The notes beneath the pieces were generated by a model. It had not been told where the DNA came from, made no database searches, and was given only the letters and a program-made list of their open reading frames with translations. A stretch of DNA of 64,000 bases from Nepenthes gracilis. Lineage: Eukaryota > Streptophyta > Magnoliopsida > Caryophyllales > Nepenthaceae. Shown piece after piece: positions 1 to 12,430 of the stretch. Position numbers and translations under genes: made by a program. Each line of letters begins with the position of its first letter. Positions within the stretch are counted from its first letter, which is position 1. Location: the NCBI GenBank assembly GCA_033239525.1, contig BSYO01000022.1, positions 16,068,923 to 16,132,922 on the forward strand, written 5' to 3'.

Positions 1-660
1 TCCAAAGTCACTCAAACCTCAACATCGCAGATATAAATTATTCACAAAGCACTCCCATGCCAACCCATGCCAAAGAAATCATCCAATCCAAACTACCTGT
101 GCATGCGTAGATGCAAGATCCCAAGAGAATACACCCTAGCAGAGAAAACATCGATCAGAAATACACTGTGCAAGACATGTCATCCAATAATCAGCCACCA
201 AAACCTGCTACCCCAAAAACCATTCTACTCAAGTTTCATCATCTCATACCCCAAAGCAAGCATCATTTTTAGACCAAACAACGGAAGCCACAGTAATACG
301 TATATCAATACACCGACAAAGAACAAGCTCCAATGCACTTACCAAAAACAAGCTCCAATGCATCAAAATCCCATCTAACCATAAAGTGAACAGCACCAAT
401 CCTTTAAAAGGAAGCCCGCAATCCTCGATACTACCACACTTCTTTAACCTACAACAACAAAGACCCCTACTTGATCCAATGAAGTGCCAAAAACAAGGAC
501 TCCAAAACCATACCCATGTAGGAGTAATCAATTCAATACACCAAACCTCCACTAAGGAGGGATCAACACCAATCCAAAGAAGTAAGCACCAAAGAAGGAA
601 GGAAATAGCAGGGTGAGAGCAACTATAGGCCAGAGCAAAACCAAGATCCGAGTTCTATAA
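1..660 (-). other. E1 non-coding 3' region
   Basis: This stretch lies downstream of the internal A-tract of E1. Read on the minus strand it resembles the matching part of X (about 9120-9200), for example in the TTTTTGGCACTT-like stretch followed by GGATC. Short frames on both strands lack any recognisable domain. I see no gene here. Confidence 0.6.
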
Positions 661-917
661 AGTTTTTTTTTTTTTTTTTGGGGAGGAAATACAACCAAGG
701 CTCCTAAGGCGGAGCGATAGTCAAACGCAGCCGGGAGGCAAGAACTAAGTTTGGGCTTCAACACCAACAGATGGGGTAGCGGAGCCAACTCCGCAGCTCA
801 CCATCAAGACCCCGCAGCGGGATAGACCCCAACCGCCCACAAAAGGTAACAAAGAAATTTAAGAACATCAAAAAGGATCACCTCCCGCCCTTTTTTTTTT
901 TTAATTTTTTTTTATAA
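661..917 (-). other. E1 internal A-tract and ORF2 3' UTR
   Basis: A T-run at 661-679 followed by GGGGAGGA is the reverse complement of the CTCCCC(A)n boundary also seen in X, H and E5. The 240 bases up to the ORF2 end hold the 3' UTR and a second T-rich tract at about 891-913. No coding potential is visible. Confidence 0.6.
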
Positions 918-3900
918 GTTCCATCGCATGACAAGCGATCGGTTAGGCGCCCAACACCAGTGCAGTGGAGGCCTTTAGTTTGTCACGCTTAACAATGATG
1001 TAACCGGGAGCAAGATCCGAAGCATCCGATGATGGGATGAACTCTCGAAACACGATTGTTACGTTCTCCGTATATAATAAATAAGGTCGTAAGAGAGAGA
1101 CGCTTAGAGAGGGCAATGAGGTTCTTACCTTTCCACATGTATGCGCCCATTAACATTAAGGGACCAGCTGGTATGCTAGACAATGCGCGGCAATCCGTTG
1201 GATAGAGGTCCACACGGAGGAGGAGGTATGGGCAAGAGAAAAAAGGTGGTCATGGTTTTCTGCCTAAATCACAGAGAGAACAAGTGAGGGAGAGATTGGG
1301 AATACCGTGAATACGGTCTGAGGTATTAAGTCGGCCTTTAATAGCCAGCCAAAGGGTGAAGGCAAGGGTGGAATATGGAAAGGGCCCTGCACAAGCCCGG
1401 TCCAGCCCAGTTTCGGCTTCGGCGGGTTAAAAGGAGGTAGGCAGATTTGGACGAAAAGACACTGCTAGAGCTACCAACCCATCTCAAGGAGTCTTTATGC
1501 TCATCGCTGGGCGAATAGTGGGGCATATTTGTGGCGAGGTTAGAAACCTCCCATCAAAAGGATTCGGCCGGGCCCATCGATTATCTCCCGATAACTGAGA
1601 GACCTTGTCGTCCCAAGATAACCAGCTGACCATACCGGATGCGATCCGTAAATCCTACTAAGCGGACCACTAGGGTGCCGCTTGTCATGCCGTATAAAGG
1701 AGTCACACCATCACCAATGATCTGACGCATGTGAGCACAAGGAAAGCATGGAGTTTTATGATCTTCCTACAGCTCCAAGGGGCAGAACTGTGACTTTGAG
1801 GGTCCAAATGCACCGGTCCTTGATTCTCGTCTTGTAGATCCAAGAAGACCGGGCCGATTCGGGGTCTTTTGATAAAGATTCGCCAAAAAAGCTTACATAT
1901 GAGAGCTATTTTGGGCCTCGCAGATTTTTAAGCCCCAACCCACCCTCACTTTTAGGTAACAAAGATCGGACTGTGCCACTTTTGCATTAGCTTTCCCCCG
2001 TCCGTAGAGCCATTCCATAGGAAACGCCTCAAAATTTGGGAAGAATAAAGATCACACAATAAATATGGATAGAAGAGAGGATCGAGGCCACTCAACTGAA
2101 GGCGGCCCCCAAAAGAAAGCCACCTGTTTTTCCATGATTTGATTGGCAAGTAATTTTCTCAGTGAGAGCCTTACAGTCCCGAATGGACAGCCCGGTAGAA
2201 ATAAGAGGAACACCGAGGTATCGAATGGGGAGAGATCCAACTTTGAACCCCAGAACATCGGCAATATTCTCCGAGTAAGGGATGGGTCCTTAGAGCAGAG
2301 GAACACTCACTACTTAGTTGTGTTAGCCGACAGGCCAGAGCCAATAGCCTCAAGGCAGTCTTGAGATCCGGATAGAGCATACATCAACATGAGAGAAGAG
2401 GAGAAGGTCATCTCGAAGGCAAGCATGACAAGATGAGTCCGACTCACAATTCCAATGAAATTTGAAATTTTTGTTCCTTCGTGCTTTGATTCAATGATCC
2501 CATTTAACACCTCCATCGCGTAACAAAGAGGTAAGGAGACATGGGGTCTCCTGGTGAAGACCTCTCCCCTTTCAAAACAAACCGCTTCACCATTAATATT
2601 AACGAGTACGAGGGGGTGGGAAATACATTCCTTAACTAGCTTTATCATTTTGGGCGGGAATTTCATGATGGTCAGACATTGATAATGAAGTCCCAAGAAA
2701 TGCAGTCGAGGCTTCAGCGAGGTCAACTTTCGTGAGTACAACGTGGAGGGTCAGACCCAGATGATACTTGTGGAGAAGCTCTTGGGCGAGGAGAATGTTG
2801 TCACCGATTTGGCGCCTGCATCACAAAAGCCGTTTTGGCACTTATTGACCTGTATAAGGTAAGGTCAGCCTTTAAACCATTTGCAATAATCTTCGAGATG
2901 ACATTGTATATGACATTACGCATGAAATGGGACGATAATCTAAACCACCAGTGGAGACTGGATTTGGGATAAGGTCGATAATCGTCGATTCATTTGTTTC
3001 GAGAAGCTTTCCATGGTTGAAAAAATCACGAACCGGTCACAAACAGAAGAGCCAATGATATCCTACGACTTGAAGAAGTGGGAACTGAACCATCGTGCCC
3101 CGGAGCTCCGATAGTCACCGAGAAAAGATCCTATCATGGATCTCATCATCGCTACTGGGCCCACAAGAGGGTCCATGAGTGATTCAGCACAAAGATGAAG
3201 GATGTAAGGACGAAGCCGATTCCCAGAGATCAGCCGATCCGTGACGTTGCGACAAGTCCCAAGAGCCCTACTAAAGTGGTCCACAATCGATCTCCGAACA
3301 TTAAGGGCACCAATGGTAGGATTCCATCTTGACCAAGGAGGGAAATAATCCGGTTCTTATTGTTGTTACCATTGCTGGCCTTAAAAAGAATGTTGCACAG
3401 ATCGTCCCTCTTGAGCCACCTTATCTTGGCTTTTGCTTCATAAGGTCGGCTTCCTTGGCAAGGGCAAGATGATAGGGCATCCACAGCCTACGCTCCCTCA
3501 AGAAGACTCCCAAGATTGGGGGAGTATGATTTTGGATAGCATCAAGCCTTTCCTAGCGCGGGTGACCTCCTCGTGAACATCACCTCATGGACATTAAGCA
3601 TTTTTAGCGATTTTTTCACACCCTTAAGTCCGACACAAGCCCGAACATTGGCGAGCCATTGATCTCATCCGTCCATGCATCAGAATCAAAGGCAAAAATT
3701 TTGAGATTTGGTAAGAAAGTTATTAAACCGAAAACCTGTGTTTACTGGGAAGGATCACCATGGGAATGAGAATACAAGGCGAATGGTCGTAGAGCTCGGG
3801 AGGGGGAAAGAGGGCTTTAGCTCTACGAAATTTGTCAAACCAACACCCATTGGCGACAACACGATCAAGCTTTCAGAAATGCGAAGGGAAGAGTCACGCC

Positions 3901-4467
3901 TGGTCATTCCGTGATAGTGCATGCCTTCATGGCACACATCGTTAAGATCACGCTCTTAGGGCAAACCTATCAAAGTCAAGCCGATAAGTTGTTATGCCAT
4001 ATCCCACCCAAGGCCTCGTAAGGATCTGATAGCATTGAAATCCCGTGAGAGCTGCCCAAGGGAGATCACCCGGATGGTTAGACACTACTGAGGCTATCCC
4101 ACAGCAGCCTATGGGAGGAAATTGAATTTGGTACCATATATAAAGGAAAATGCGTGGAATATTATCTCGCGGAGCAGGACCTCAAGATGAATAACCTGCT
4201 CCTCCGAGGAAATAATAGTGCACGAAACCGTGATTGGGGTCCTGGGCCTAACTCCAAATCCCCCACCCGAACTCGAAGAGTAATTCACAACCCAAGACCA
4301 AATAGGGTCCGATTCTAGTGGAGATAGCCAAAGAGTTTTTCTCCGCAACCCCGTTTCCACCAAGCCAACAATACAAAGACCTATGGGAGGAAATGAGGTT
4401 GTTGACTTCATGGGCTTTGACATTCCCATTAAGTCCTCTCACATTCCAAAGCAGTAATGTTATTCAT
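918..4467 (-). pseudogene. E1 ORF2 remnant: endonuclease-RT-zf-RVT polyprotein
   Basis: This is the remnant of the LINE enzyme that nicks target DNA and copies element RNA into it. Reading 5' to 3', the endonuclease start lies at about 4250-4467 (RGLNGNVKAHEV, matching E5). RT pieces follow at 3063-3484 and 2310-2741 (MKFPPK...NINGEAV, MEVLNGIIE), then the RT-connection piece at 1952-2149 (WLSFGGRLQL, FLWNGS), then zf-RVT pieces at about 1340-1530 and 990-1210. The frames change repeatedly. The RT active-site region reads LAFEMTF in place of the FADD box. The start codon is inferred at 4465-4467 by alignment with E5, with a one-base shift directly after it. The gene is non-functional. Confidence 0.8.
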
Positions 4468-4469
4468 GG

Positions 4470-6592
4470 GATGAGGTTGAGTGGGGGGAAGGAAGACTTA
4501 ACCCTCGAGATTTTTTTCTTTCTACAAGAAGAAACCCGGTTCCCATTTCTGGATGAAGGACCACCTAGTGTCATGCAAACCAAAGGTGGCCCGGCGATGA
4601 AGGACAAAGGAGCATACTGTGTGGAGGGGTCGGGTTGGTAGAAGTGCAGGAGTTAATAGTACCAAAACGCATCCGGGACGGAGGAAGCCCGCTCACGCCC
4701 CAAAGGGAGAGACCGGGGCTCAACACCGATTGGACTACTAGGGCCTCGGGAAGAGGGATGACTGGGAGAAACAACTGACGGGCCGACACCGGGCAAGGGG
4801 CAATAAGCGGAGTCGGGTCGGGCCGAGACCATGACGAGCACCGTATCAGGCAGTGCCCAACATGACAAGGAGAAGGATCTTGTTCACACTTGGAGGGCAT
4901 GGGCGTATAATCTCAGATCGGGCAGATCGGGATAATTCATCAAGATTATCCACTTGTAAGGCCTTGAACTAATTGGAGGTCGTTATGGCCTTGGGGTGAT
5001 AATCGGGAGGCGCTGCTGCAAAAACAAGGAGTTTTAATGTGGGGAGACAGCCTAGGAGGAACAGAGGAGGCGTATATCCGGAGGAGGGACCTCCCGCTTG
5101 GGGACCCAAGAAGCTTTGGTTGGGTGACTTAACCCTCGCGAGTGTCAGGAACGCCTGCGTGTCGGCCTATGAGATGGTATTCAATTTTGATTTCACAGAG
5201 GAGATCATTTAGCTCTCCGGTCAGCCCACTAGTCCGAATCTTCACAGACTTCGGTCTAGGGGCGCGATCCCCAATTCAACACAAACCCTAGCGAATCCTA
5301 ACCGCCAAGCTGTAACCTGGATCTAAAGTGGTTTTCCGATCGCGCTTGCAAATCCCAGCTTAAACCAAGCGGGTCCAATATTCAACCGGGATCCTGCAAA
5401 TGGTGATCCAGCAGAAAGGATTTATGTTCCTCAAAGGGCTAAACTCATACTGGCCACCATTGTTTAAGATAAAAAGGGTATCCAGCGATCATCCATGGGC
5501 CAGAAGCCAAACTATTCTCAAGCTTGGAACTTGAAGAGAAGCGAAAGAAAAAGAAACCCGATTCGTTACCAGCCACATGTAGTAGCTCAAATCGTTTCCA
5601 AATTTTCGTAGTGATATAGCTAACCACCTTAAAATGAACAGGATTGCCGAAAAAATATCCAACAAGGGTTGGACCCCACATGTCATCACTCTGTTTGGTG
5701 ACCTCAGGAGGGGGGATAAAATGATATTATCCAAATCGAAAATGTTCGAAGGACAGAATTTTAGGGGACACTTACCTCCAATCGCTCTTTTCTCGACAAT
5801 AGAGGCCCAAGAAGAGGCAGGCGGGCTGGAAATAGGAGCTGCAGCAGAGCAGGGAGCCTCTGCACATGGCAAAGCAGGGCCACCAGGCCTCTGGGAATCC
5901 ATCGCAAACAGACGGGCAGGTTCAGGACCAGGGAGGGCATAGATCTGCTGGCTGGGAAGTGCCACCAGAGGAGAGGTCGAATCAGCTACACACAACAATC
6001 CATCTGCCCCGCACAACACACCGGAAGGAGAAGCCGAGGAGCAAAATGGAGGATCCACAGGATATGGGGTGAGATTTGATAGGGTAGCAACCCCCTCCCC
6101 ATCAGAAACAGGCGGCAGAGAAGATGGGAGCACAGCGATGGGTAAGGAGATGCCAAGACACGAAGGGGAGCTCAGCAAATTCGGCCCACCCGAAACCTCA
6201 GAGGCCACGGCAGTGCCTCACGAGCCCACCAATGGCGGCGACGAGGAATGGACGGGTTGCAGGACCCCCGATTCATGAAAGACGGGGGAGGAGGGAGGAG
6301 AGGATGGGGAAGGGGAAGGCTCAGCAGAGGCCATATGGGCGGCGAGGGGGAAGATGCCGGGAATCGACGCCAGCCCAGCGTCGCGAGAGATGGCTGATAG
6401 CGGGGAAATCATGGTCGGACGGGAGAGAATTGGGAGGTGAAGAGGTAGCCGAGGTTGGGGAGGCGTGGGGCCACGGGGTGGCGGGTGTGGGAGGAAAGAA
6501 GCGAGGAGGACGAGGATGAGATAGGAGGGGACTGGAGAGAGAGGGGCGACGGAAACCGAGGGAGGAGGCGGAGAGGATGCGGCCGGCGCCAT
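4470..6592 (-). pseudogene. E1 ORF1 remnant: DUF4283 RNA-binding protein
   Basis: ORF1 of plant L1 elements is thought to bind element RNA. The start ATG at 6590-6592 sits in the same GC-rich inverted repeat as in the other copies. The N-terminus is Pro/Ser-rich (6218-6592). A second open piece at 5489-6208 leads into the domain with ASSWASIVEKRAIGGKCPLKF, and the frame then shifts to 5445-5681, which has GPTLVGYFFGNPVHF, KIWKRFELLHVAGNESGFFFFRF and SGPW. The later part (about 4470-5440) is only traceable as short matches to the E5 ORF1. I see no zinc knuckle. Multiple frameshifts make it a pseudogene. Confidence 0.75.
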
Positions 6593-6654
6593 GGGCGCCG
6601 GCGAGGAATAAAGAAGGCGGGTTAGACGGGATTCAAAAAACAGAGAGAAGATCA

Positions 6655-7216
6655 AATGTTGATCAATTCACGACTAAATCTGCATACCATCTCATCCATC
6701 CTCCCAAACCTAAGGTTAATTGGGCTCTTTTGGTGTGGGGTCCATCACATATCCCGTCCCACGCTTTTACCCTTTGGCTTGCCATTAAGGGTAGATTGAA
6801 TACCATTGACCGCCTCCATTATATCCCAAACTTGTCTCCCCCGCTTTCACAGTAACTCCGGGAAATGAAGATCTTGGTCATCTGCTCTTTTCTTGCCAAT
6901 TCTCCGAGCCTTATGGGATAATGTTCAAGACACTCCCGTATTCATTGGCCCCACCTGAATGGAATCAAACATATCTTGGGCTGCTTCTATCCGGAAAGGG
7001 AAGAACCTTCCCGCTGTCTCTAAACGATTATCTCTGGCCGCCACGGTTTATTTTATATGGAGCGAGCGAAATAACCGTATATTCTAAAAATCATCCCCCC
7101 AGGACATTTCCCAAATTTTCTCTTCGGTGGTCAATGTTGTGAGACTTAAATTAGTGACCATCGTGGTGCCTGACAAGGGTGTCTCCAGGTCGACTCGGAT
7201 GCGGTGGGGTATATAA
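6655..7216 (+). pseudogene. X ORF2 C-terminal fragment (zf-RVT domain)
   Basis: This is the last part of the ORF2 polyprotein. The residues TTKSAYHLIHPPKPKVNWALL match the zf-RVT start in E5. A frameshift near 6850-6920 leads to a second piece with LPVSK-like and AATVYF-like matches in other frames, ending near TRMRWGI and a TAA at about 7214. The same end (…RMWWGV, …RIRWGL) is seen in H and E5. No RNase H domain follows. Fragment and frameshifted, non-functional. Confidence 0.75.
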
Positions 7217-7501
7217 AAATAATAATAATAATAATAATGTGGGGTTGAGTATGAATTGTAGATGATGCTGCCCCCTTGCCTACTGGTTGATCATTGGCTG
7301 TTATTGCCTTCCTACTAGTTGATCATTTTTGTCGTTTGGTTCGGTTGGCCCTTTTGGGGGTTTGGTTCCCGAACTTGGCTTGTTTGTCCATTCATATTAA
7401 TATGTATTGTGTTATTGAATTGGGGGGTGTAGTTGCTCGGATCTTGTAAAGTCCCCTTCCCCAATTCTGTCTCCCCTCCCCCTCCCAAAAAAAAAAAAAA
7501 A
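7217..7501 (+). other. X 3' UTR and internal A-tract
   Basis: The stretch holds an (AAT)n microsatellite at about 7216-7239, then a T/G-rich UTR ending CTCCCCTCCCCCTCCC followed by A-run 7486-7500. The same UTR occurs in H (58484-58739). It lies inside the element, because homologous 3' region follows it in both copies. Confidence 0.7.
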
Positions 7502-7515
7502 GTGTGTGAGTGTGT

Positions 7516-8997
7516 TTTTTTTTTTTTTTTGGTAAGTAAGTATTTTGGATTATAGGGAGAAAAAATTACAAAATTAATGTTTTATCCCCAAGTACCTTGA
7601 CTTGGATTTAAAACAAAAAAAGTTAGGGCATACCCCGAGCAAACGGTACAAAGAAAAACCAAAAAGACCTCTAAGAGGACTACACGTAACCAATAACAAC
7701 AAAAGAAATCTGAAGAGACTCCTAAGCAAAAAAACCGGCTAAAAACAATCCAGCGTGTAATCCACGTCAGCATAGTTTCCAAACCGGGGATGAGTATGCA
7801 GTATGCAGTTGCTGCCATTCTTGTTTGCTTGCATGCTCCATCTTGCCCATAATCTGTTGTATCTGGCTACTGCACTGGGTGTAGTTGCTATTAGTAGTTG
7901 CAGCTTGCTTGTCCGGGTTTGATTCTCACCGTGATGCTGATGGATGTTGTTGCACTGCTGGTCCTGGACGAAGGGTCACGGCTGCTGTCTCCATGGTTTT
8001 GAAGATGCTGTCCGGGATTTGCTCCCGGCTGAAGGTGCTGATTACGAGTTTTGGCCTTGGAATGGCATTTTATGGCTTCTTTTGCTTTGTTTAGGAACTG
8101 CCTTTGGGTGGTTGCTTGTGTAGTATGAATACCAGCATTTTTTATCTTTTAGTTGGTTTCATCGGTTGTATTAAAGTGCTCGGGAAATGCCCTAGCTAGT
8201 TTGGTTTATCCTTAAGTCGGAATAACACTTGGGGATAAATCAGAACTTGTAAAATTTTCTCCCATTAATCCAAATCTCTTACTTACCCAAAAAAAAAAAA
8301 AAAAATAGTTTCCAAACCGGCAAAACCAAATGCGTAAAGGCAAAGCATATCTAAGCACATGATCTCCAAACCAGCATAAGATCCTTTGCAAGCAGGATTT
8401 CCAGCCAACTCAACAGAAGCAGTGAGCGTGTTAGATTAGTAGATCATCACCATGAAGACATCACAGCAGCTACCAAAGAGAACACAGCCAAAGACCTCCC
8501 GAATCACAAAAACAGGCTAGCCAAATTGCTTCACAACACATCCAGCAGCAGAGCCCGAGATCCACAACCCATACATCGAAGATCACAGCAGGGCATTAGC
8601 CCACGAGAAGGTCATCACAGTATCAGCCTGCAATACACTAAACAGATTCAGCGTCCAACAAAACCATCAAAACCAGCAGCTGCGTGACAAATGGCACAGC
8701 AACTCAGAATAATTCAGGAGTGCTTCAGAGAGAGTAGAACAACGAAGAGAGAGGACTGCCCGTCCTTCTAAGATTACAAGAACAAAAGACAAAACTCCAA
8801 ACAAACTCAGCATCACTCGGCCGCACACAACACCTCATCATCAAAGAATCAGCCATCACCAAAGCATCAGCAGAGATTGTGTCACCGCTCTTCACTGCAA
8901 TCCAAGGCTCCTTCACCAGAAGCTACTCTTCACAGCAACTTCAGAAATAAAGCAGCCGAATTCCAATTCAAAGCCATAGCTACTTCACGCAAGTAAA
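7516..8997 (-). mobile_element. E3: 5'-truncated LINE copy in X, with E4 inside
   Basis: The T-run at 7516-7531 followed by GGTAAGTAAGT marks the 3' end. The 15-bp TSD AGTGTGTGAGTGTGT lies at 7501-7515 and 8998-9012. The body is CAG-rich on the plus strand, non-coding 3' region only. E4 interrupts it at 7789-8304. Confidence 0.9.
7789..8304 (+). mobile_element. E4: 5'-truncated LINE copy nested in E3
   Basis: A 516-bp insertion carrying the TGCTCGGGAAATGCCCTAGC hairpin, a diverged stem-loop, TCTTACTTACCC and poly(A). The 16-bp TSD ATAGTTTCCAAACCGG lies at 7773-7788 and 8305-8320. Non-coding. Confidence 0.93.
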
Positions 8998-9012
8998 AGT
9001 GTGTGAGTGTGT

Positions 9013-10741
9013 GTTTTAAGCTTGGGTGGTCCGGCCCATTTGTTGGGGCTGGTTGGCTGTTGGTTGGCTGCTGAAGGGGGTTGGTGCTGGTTTCTAGATG
9101 TGGAATTCCTTGCAGTTGATATTGCAATTGTTCTGCCCGGGTGTGGATTGGGGTCATTGTTTTTGGCACTTTTTTGGATCCGTTGGGACTTTGTTAATGC
9201 TGGTTTTTGCCTTGTGGTAGTATCCTGGGAATTTGGTGCTTATTTCATTGGATAAGTGCTGATTCTTTTATGGTAAGGTGGAGTTTCGGTGTGTTGGAGT
9301 TTGCTGCTGTCAGTGAACAGATAACTGAGTATTGTGGTAGCTGTCGTTTGGTTCCTGCTGATGCTGTTTGGGGAATGAGCTGGTGATGCTAGGGCGGAAT
9401 GATATCAGTGGTGTGGCGCGGGGTATGATGCTGATTCATGGGTGCTGCATTTCATGTCGTTTGTTGAATGTGCTGAGTTAAAACCAGGGTGCCGATGGAT
9501 GCTTCTGGATCCATCCGATATGCTGCTTGGATGTTCAAGCAGATGGGCATGTGCATGCCCCCGGTTTTTTCTGATCTTATGTAGTCTCTGCCAGAGGTAG
9601 TTGATTTTATGGGTGCTGCATTTCGTCTAATGATCTCTGCTTCTGGGCATTTTGGCTTGGAAGGTTGCTGGCAAGGTTAAGGAGTTGGGTTTGATGTGAA
9701 TTAATGATGTATCTCATATTACATTAAAGATGTTGCTGTTGATGCTCGGGTGTCTTTGGTTATGCTGGGATTTGCTGCAATATTGCTACTGCTGCTGTTG
9801 CTCGGATTTTTGTGGCTGGGGTTGGCTGATTGTGCCTCCTCAGTGTTGCTTCCCTAAGATACCCTGTGGAGGTCAATTGAGCATGGTTGCTGCTGCTACT
9901 CGGTTCTCCTCTGCTGCCATTCTAATGCTGGATGTTGGGCTGATAGGAATGAATGAGTGAGATCTCATGTTGCAGTGGAATGGCATATGCTTTCTACTGC
10001 TGCTGGCTGGGGGTAGATGATAGTTGATGGTATTGGTAGAGTTGGCCTGCATGCACTCTCATGCTGGAGCTGGGAGCGTTGATACCCATGGTGCCTAGCA
10101 TGTTCATCAAGCAGAGGGGCTATGATGCTGAAGTTTGATGCTGTGCTGGTTTTGGCTGCCATAGTTGATGTGGTGTGGGATGTAGTACAGTAACATTCTG
10201 AGCTGATGGTGATGGGATTCGGCCACAGGCTTTGTTGGCTCGCTGCTGTTGTCCACTATTCTATGTTGCTGTTTGGTTGCTTAATATGATGGCTGTGCTG
10301 CAGTGCTGTTGCTGATCTGTTTTGGGGCTGAAACTGCTGCTGGCCCCGAAATCGGTAGTTATGCTTCTTGGTAGATGCGGCTGCTTATGGTGCACCGAAG
10401 CAAATAAAGGTGCTGTTTTGAATGCTCTTTCACGGTGCTACCCTCGGTTTGAGGCCTGGTTGCTGCGTGATGTTGCCAACGTTTTGAGGCCCGGTTCCTG
10501 CTGTCCTTAGCTTTGAAGTTCAATTAATTTGGCTGCTGAAGATCTGCCACTGGTTTGGTGCACCGATGTGGAAGCTAACTGCTGATTGAAACCTGAGATA
10601 GTCCTTGGTTGACTATCAGTTGGCGCGTATCTCCTGGTCTGATTTGGGGTATTCTGTTGCACAGTTGGTGGCCTGAAATGTGAATCTGCTCCCTGCTTTC
10701 GTCTGTCAATTGCTTATGGACCCTTTTATCACTTAATAGTC
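9013..10741 (+). other. X 3' region, proximal part, non-coding
   Basis: TGC/GCTG-rich sequence homologous to H at about 58760-59500, for example GATAAGTGCTGA, CAGTGAACAGAT, AACTGAGTA and the GGTGTGGCGCGGGG-like run. Frames are short and domain-free. It continues at 18222 once E5 is removed. Confidence 0.7.
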
Positions 10742-12180
10742 TTTTTTTTTCGTAAGTAAGTGTGTATTTTGGATTTAAGGGAGAAAAATATACAAAAACT
10801 TATGTTATAACTCCAAGTTTTTTGACTTGAAGTTAGAACATAAAAGTTGGGGCATACCCGGCCCAGTACATCATAGAATACCTTAAAAGCTCCTAAGAGT
10901 AACAATCTAACAGAAAATATAAACTGAGTACAAAAAAAGAGGTTACAGTCAATTTACATAATCAGAAACAAAAACAGTTACACCCAGAGTTGACGGAATC
11001 AACAAGACCCGTAGCACCCCAAAGTTATCGACAGCAAGGTAGAAGCAGCTGCATCATACCACCGCCCAACGCCATCAAAAATTGGATCAGCACAAGCGAG
11101 ACAGCCATCACCTACGAAAGAACGTGTAAAACAATTCTCACAGACTGCCTAGAAACGATGGAGACAGACACAGCTACTCCATTTCAATGAGAGCAGAAGA
11201 CAAGATGGGAGAAACATCCGAATGCACAATGTCAACATGGATCATAGGCAGATCAGACAGCCGGTTTTAGGTGAAACTCCACAAAGCCAGGACCACCTGA
11301 GCAGCAGAAAATCCCCAAGCCTCATAGATGAAAGCAGATTGTCGATCAGGAGGCATAAATACAGCATCAGGAATCATGCAATCTCGAGATTCAGCACTAG
11401 TTCGTTGTTAAAAACAGCATCTCAGATGAAGCAAATACAAACGAAACAGGACATAACCAGCACCCAATGAGAGAGCTACTGATCCAACTGCAGCAATATC
11501 AAGGCCACAACATAATGCGTGATCAAGCAACAGCCGACCAGCAACCAAAGACATCAATCCCCAACGGTAATACCAAAACAGTAGCTTCCACAGGTAACCA
11601 GCATAGCATCCAAAGCACTAGCATAGTACCAACCCACCATCAACCTCCTACGGACTAAATGCAGCAGCCCATCACACAAAACAAGAGCAGCAAGGTCCAG
11701 TGGACGCGAGAACAGGCAGCAGCAGTATGGTACCAGCAAAACAACTCCTCAGAATAAAAGATCCAGAAAACCTATGACATCTCAATCCAGTAAATCAGTG
11801 TACATACATCAACCTACACCACACCACCAAGGTAGGCTGACCCAACAAAAGCTGCACCAGCCCAACCCCAGCATCAGTAACAAACCAGAAAACGTCGAAC
11901 CTAGAGACATAGCAATTCATCACCCCAAGCATAATGCTGCCAACCACCAGAAAGGGGTAAAGTTCATCCACAGCAAACCCGAACAAATCATATTCCAGAA
12001 AGCTGCAGCAATAAAAACCCCTCCAAAACAACTACCAACATGTCCAAAGTACCCTACATAACAACCCCAAGCCCCAACCGTGGTGACACCACCCCACAAG
12101 ATGGAGGACAATCCACCCAAAGGAACCACCAAAAAATTCAACAATATATATAAAATATATATATATATATGTATCTAAAT
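10742..12180 (-). other. E5 3' region with terminal stem-loop
   Basis: The stem-loop lies at about 10802-10843 (minus-strand loop CAAAAA) and the GGGGCATACCCGGCCC hairpin region at about 10852. The rest is CAG-rich on the plus strand, non-coding, and ends at a (TA)n microsatellite (about 12146-12174). Confidence 0.75.
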
Positions 12181-12430
12181 TTTTTTTTTTTTTTTTAAAG
12201 GGAGGGGGGACAGAGTTTAGGGAGGAGGAAAGACCAGGGCTGAATAGCAGCCCAAGAGATAAAAAACCGGCACTCAGGGAACAGCCAAAGCAAAACCACC
12301 CCCGCGGATCAAGAACAACAGAGGGGGGAAGCATTCCTATGAACATAAATCCCTCCAGAAGAGGGCATCCAGAGTGCAAGGCCAGAAAAAGTCAAGAAGC
12401 GGCCAATTTTATTTTATTTATTTATTTTTT
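12181..12430 (-). other. E5 ORF2 3' UTR and internal A-tract
   Basis: The T-run at 12181-12196 followed by AAAGGGAGGGGGGACAG is the reverse complement of the CTGTC..CTCCC(A)n boundary seen in X. A further T/A-rich tract at about 12408-12432 precedes the ORF2 stop. Non-coding. Confidence 0.7.

Larger units (their letters stand above)
1..6653 (-). mobile_element. E1: decayed autonomous L1-type LINE, 3' end outside window
   Basis: The minus-strand order is 5' leader (about 6593-6653), ORF1 remnant, ORF2 remnant, 3' UTR, internal A-tract (T-run at 661-679), then a 3' region reaching base 1. It is collinear with E5 but carries many frameshifts and stops, so it is among the oldest copies. Its true 3' terminus lies left of the window. 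The 5' end abuts the truncated plus-strand element X near 6654. No TSD can be assigned. Confidence 0.8.

Noticed and set aside
661..7501. E1 plus X start as one twin-primed inversion
   Set aside because: E1 has its own full ORF2 end, 3' UTR and 3' region, so X is not its displaced 3' part.
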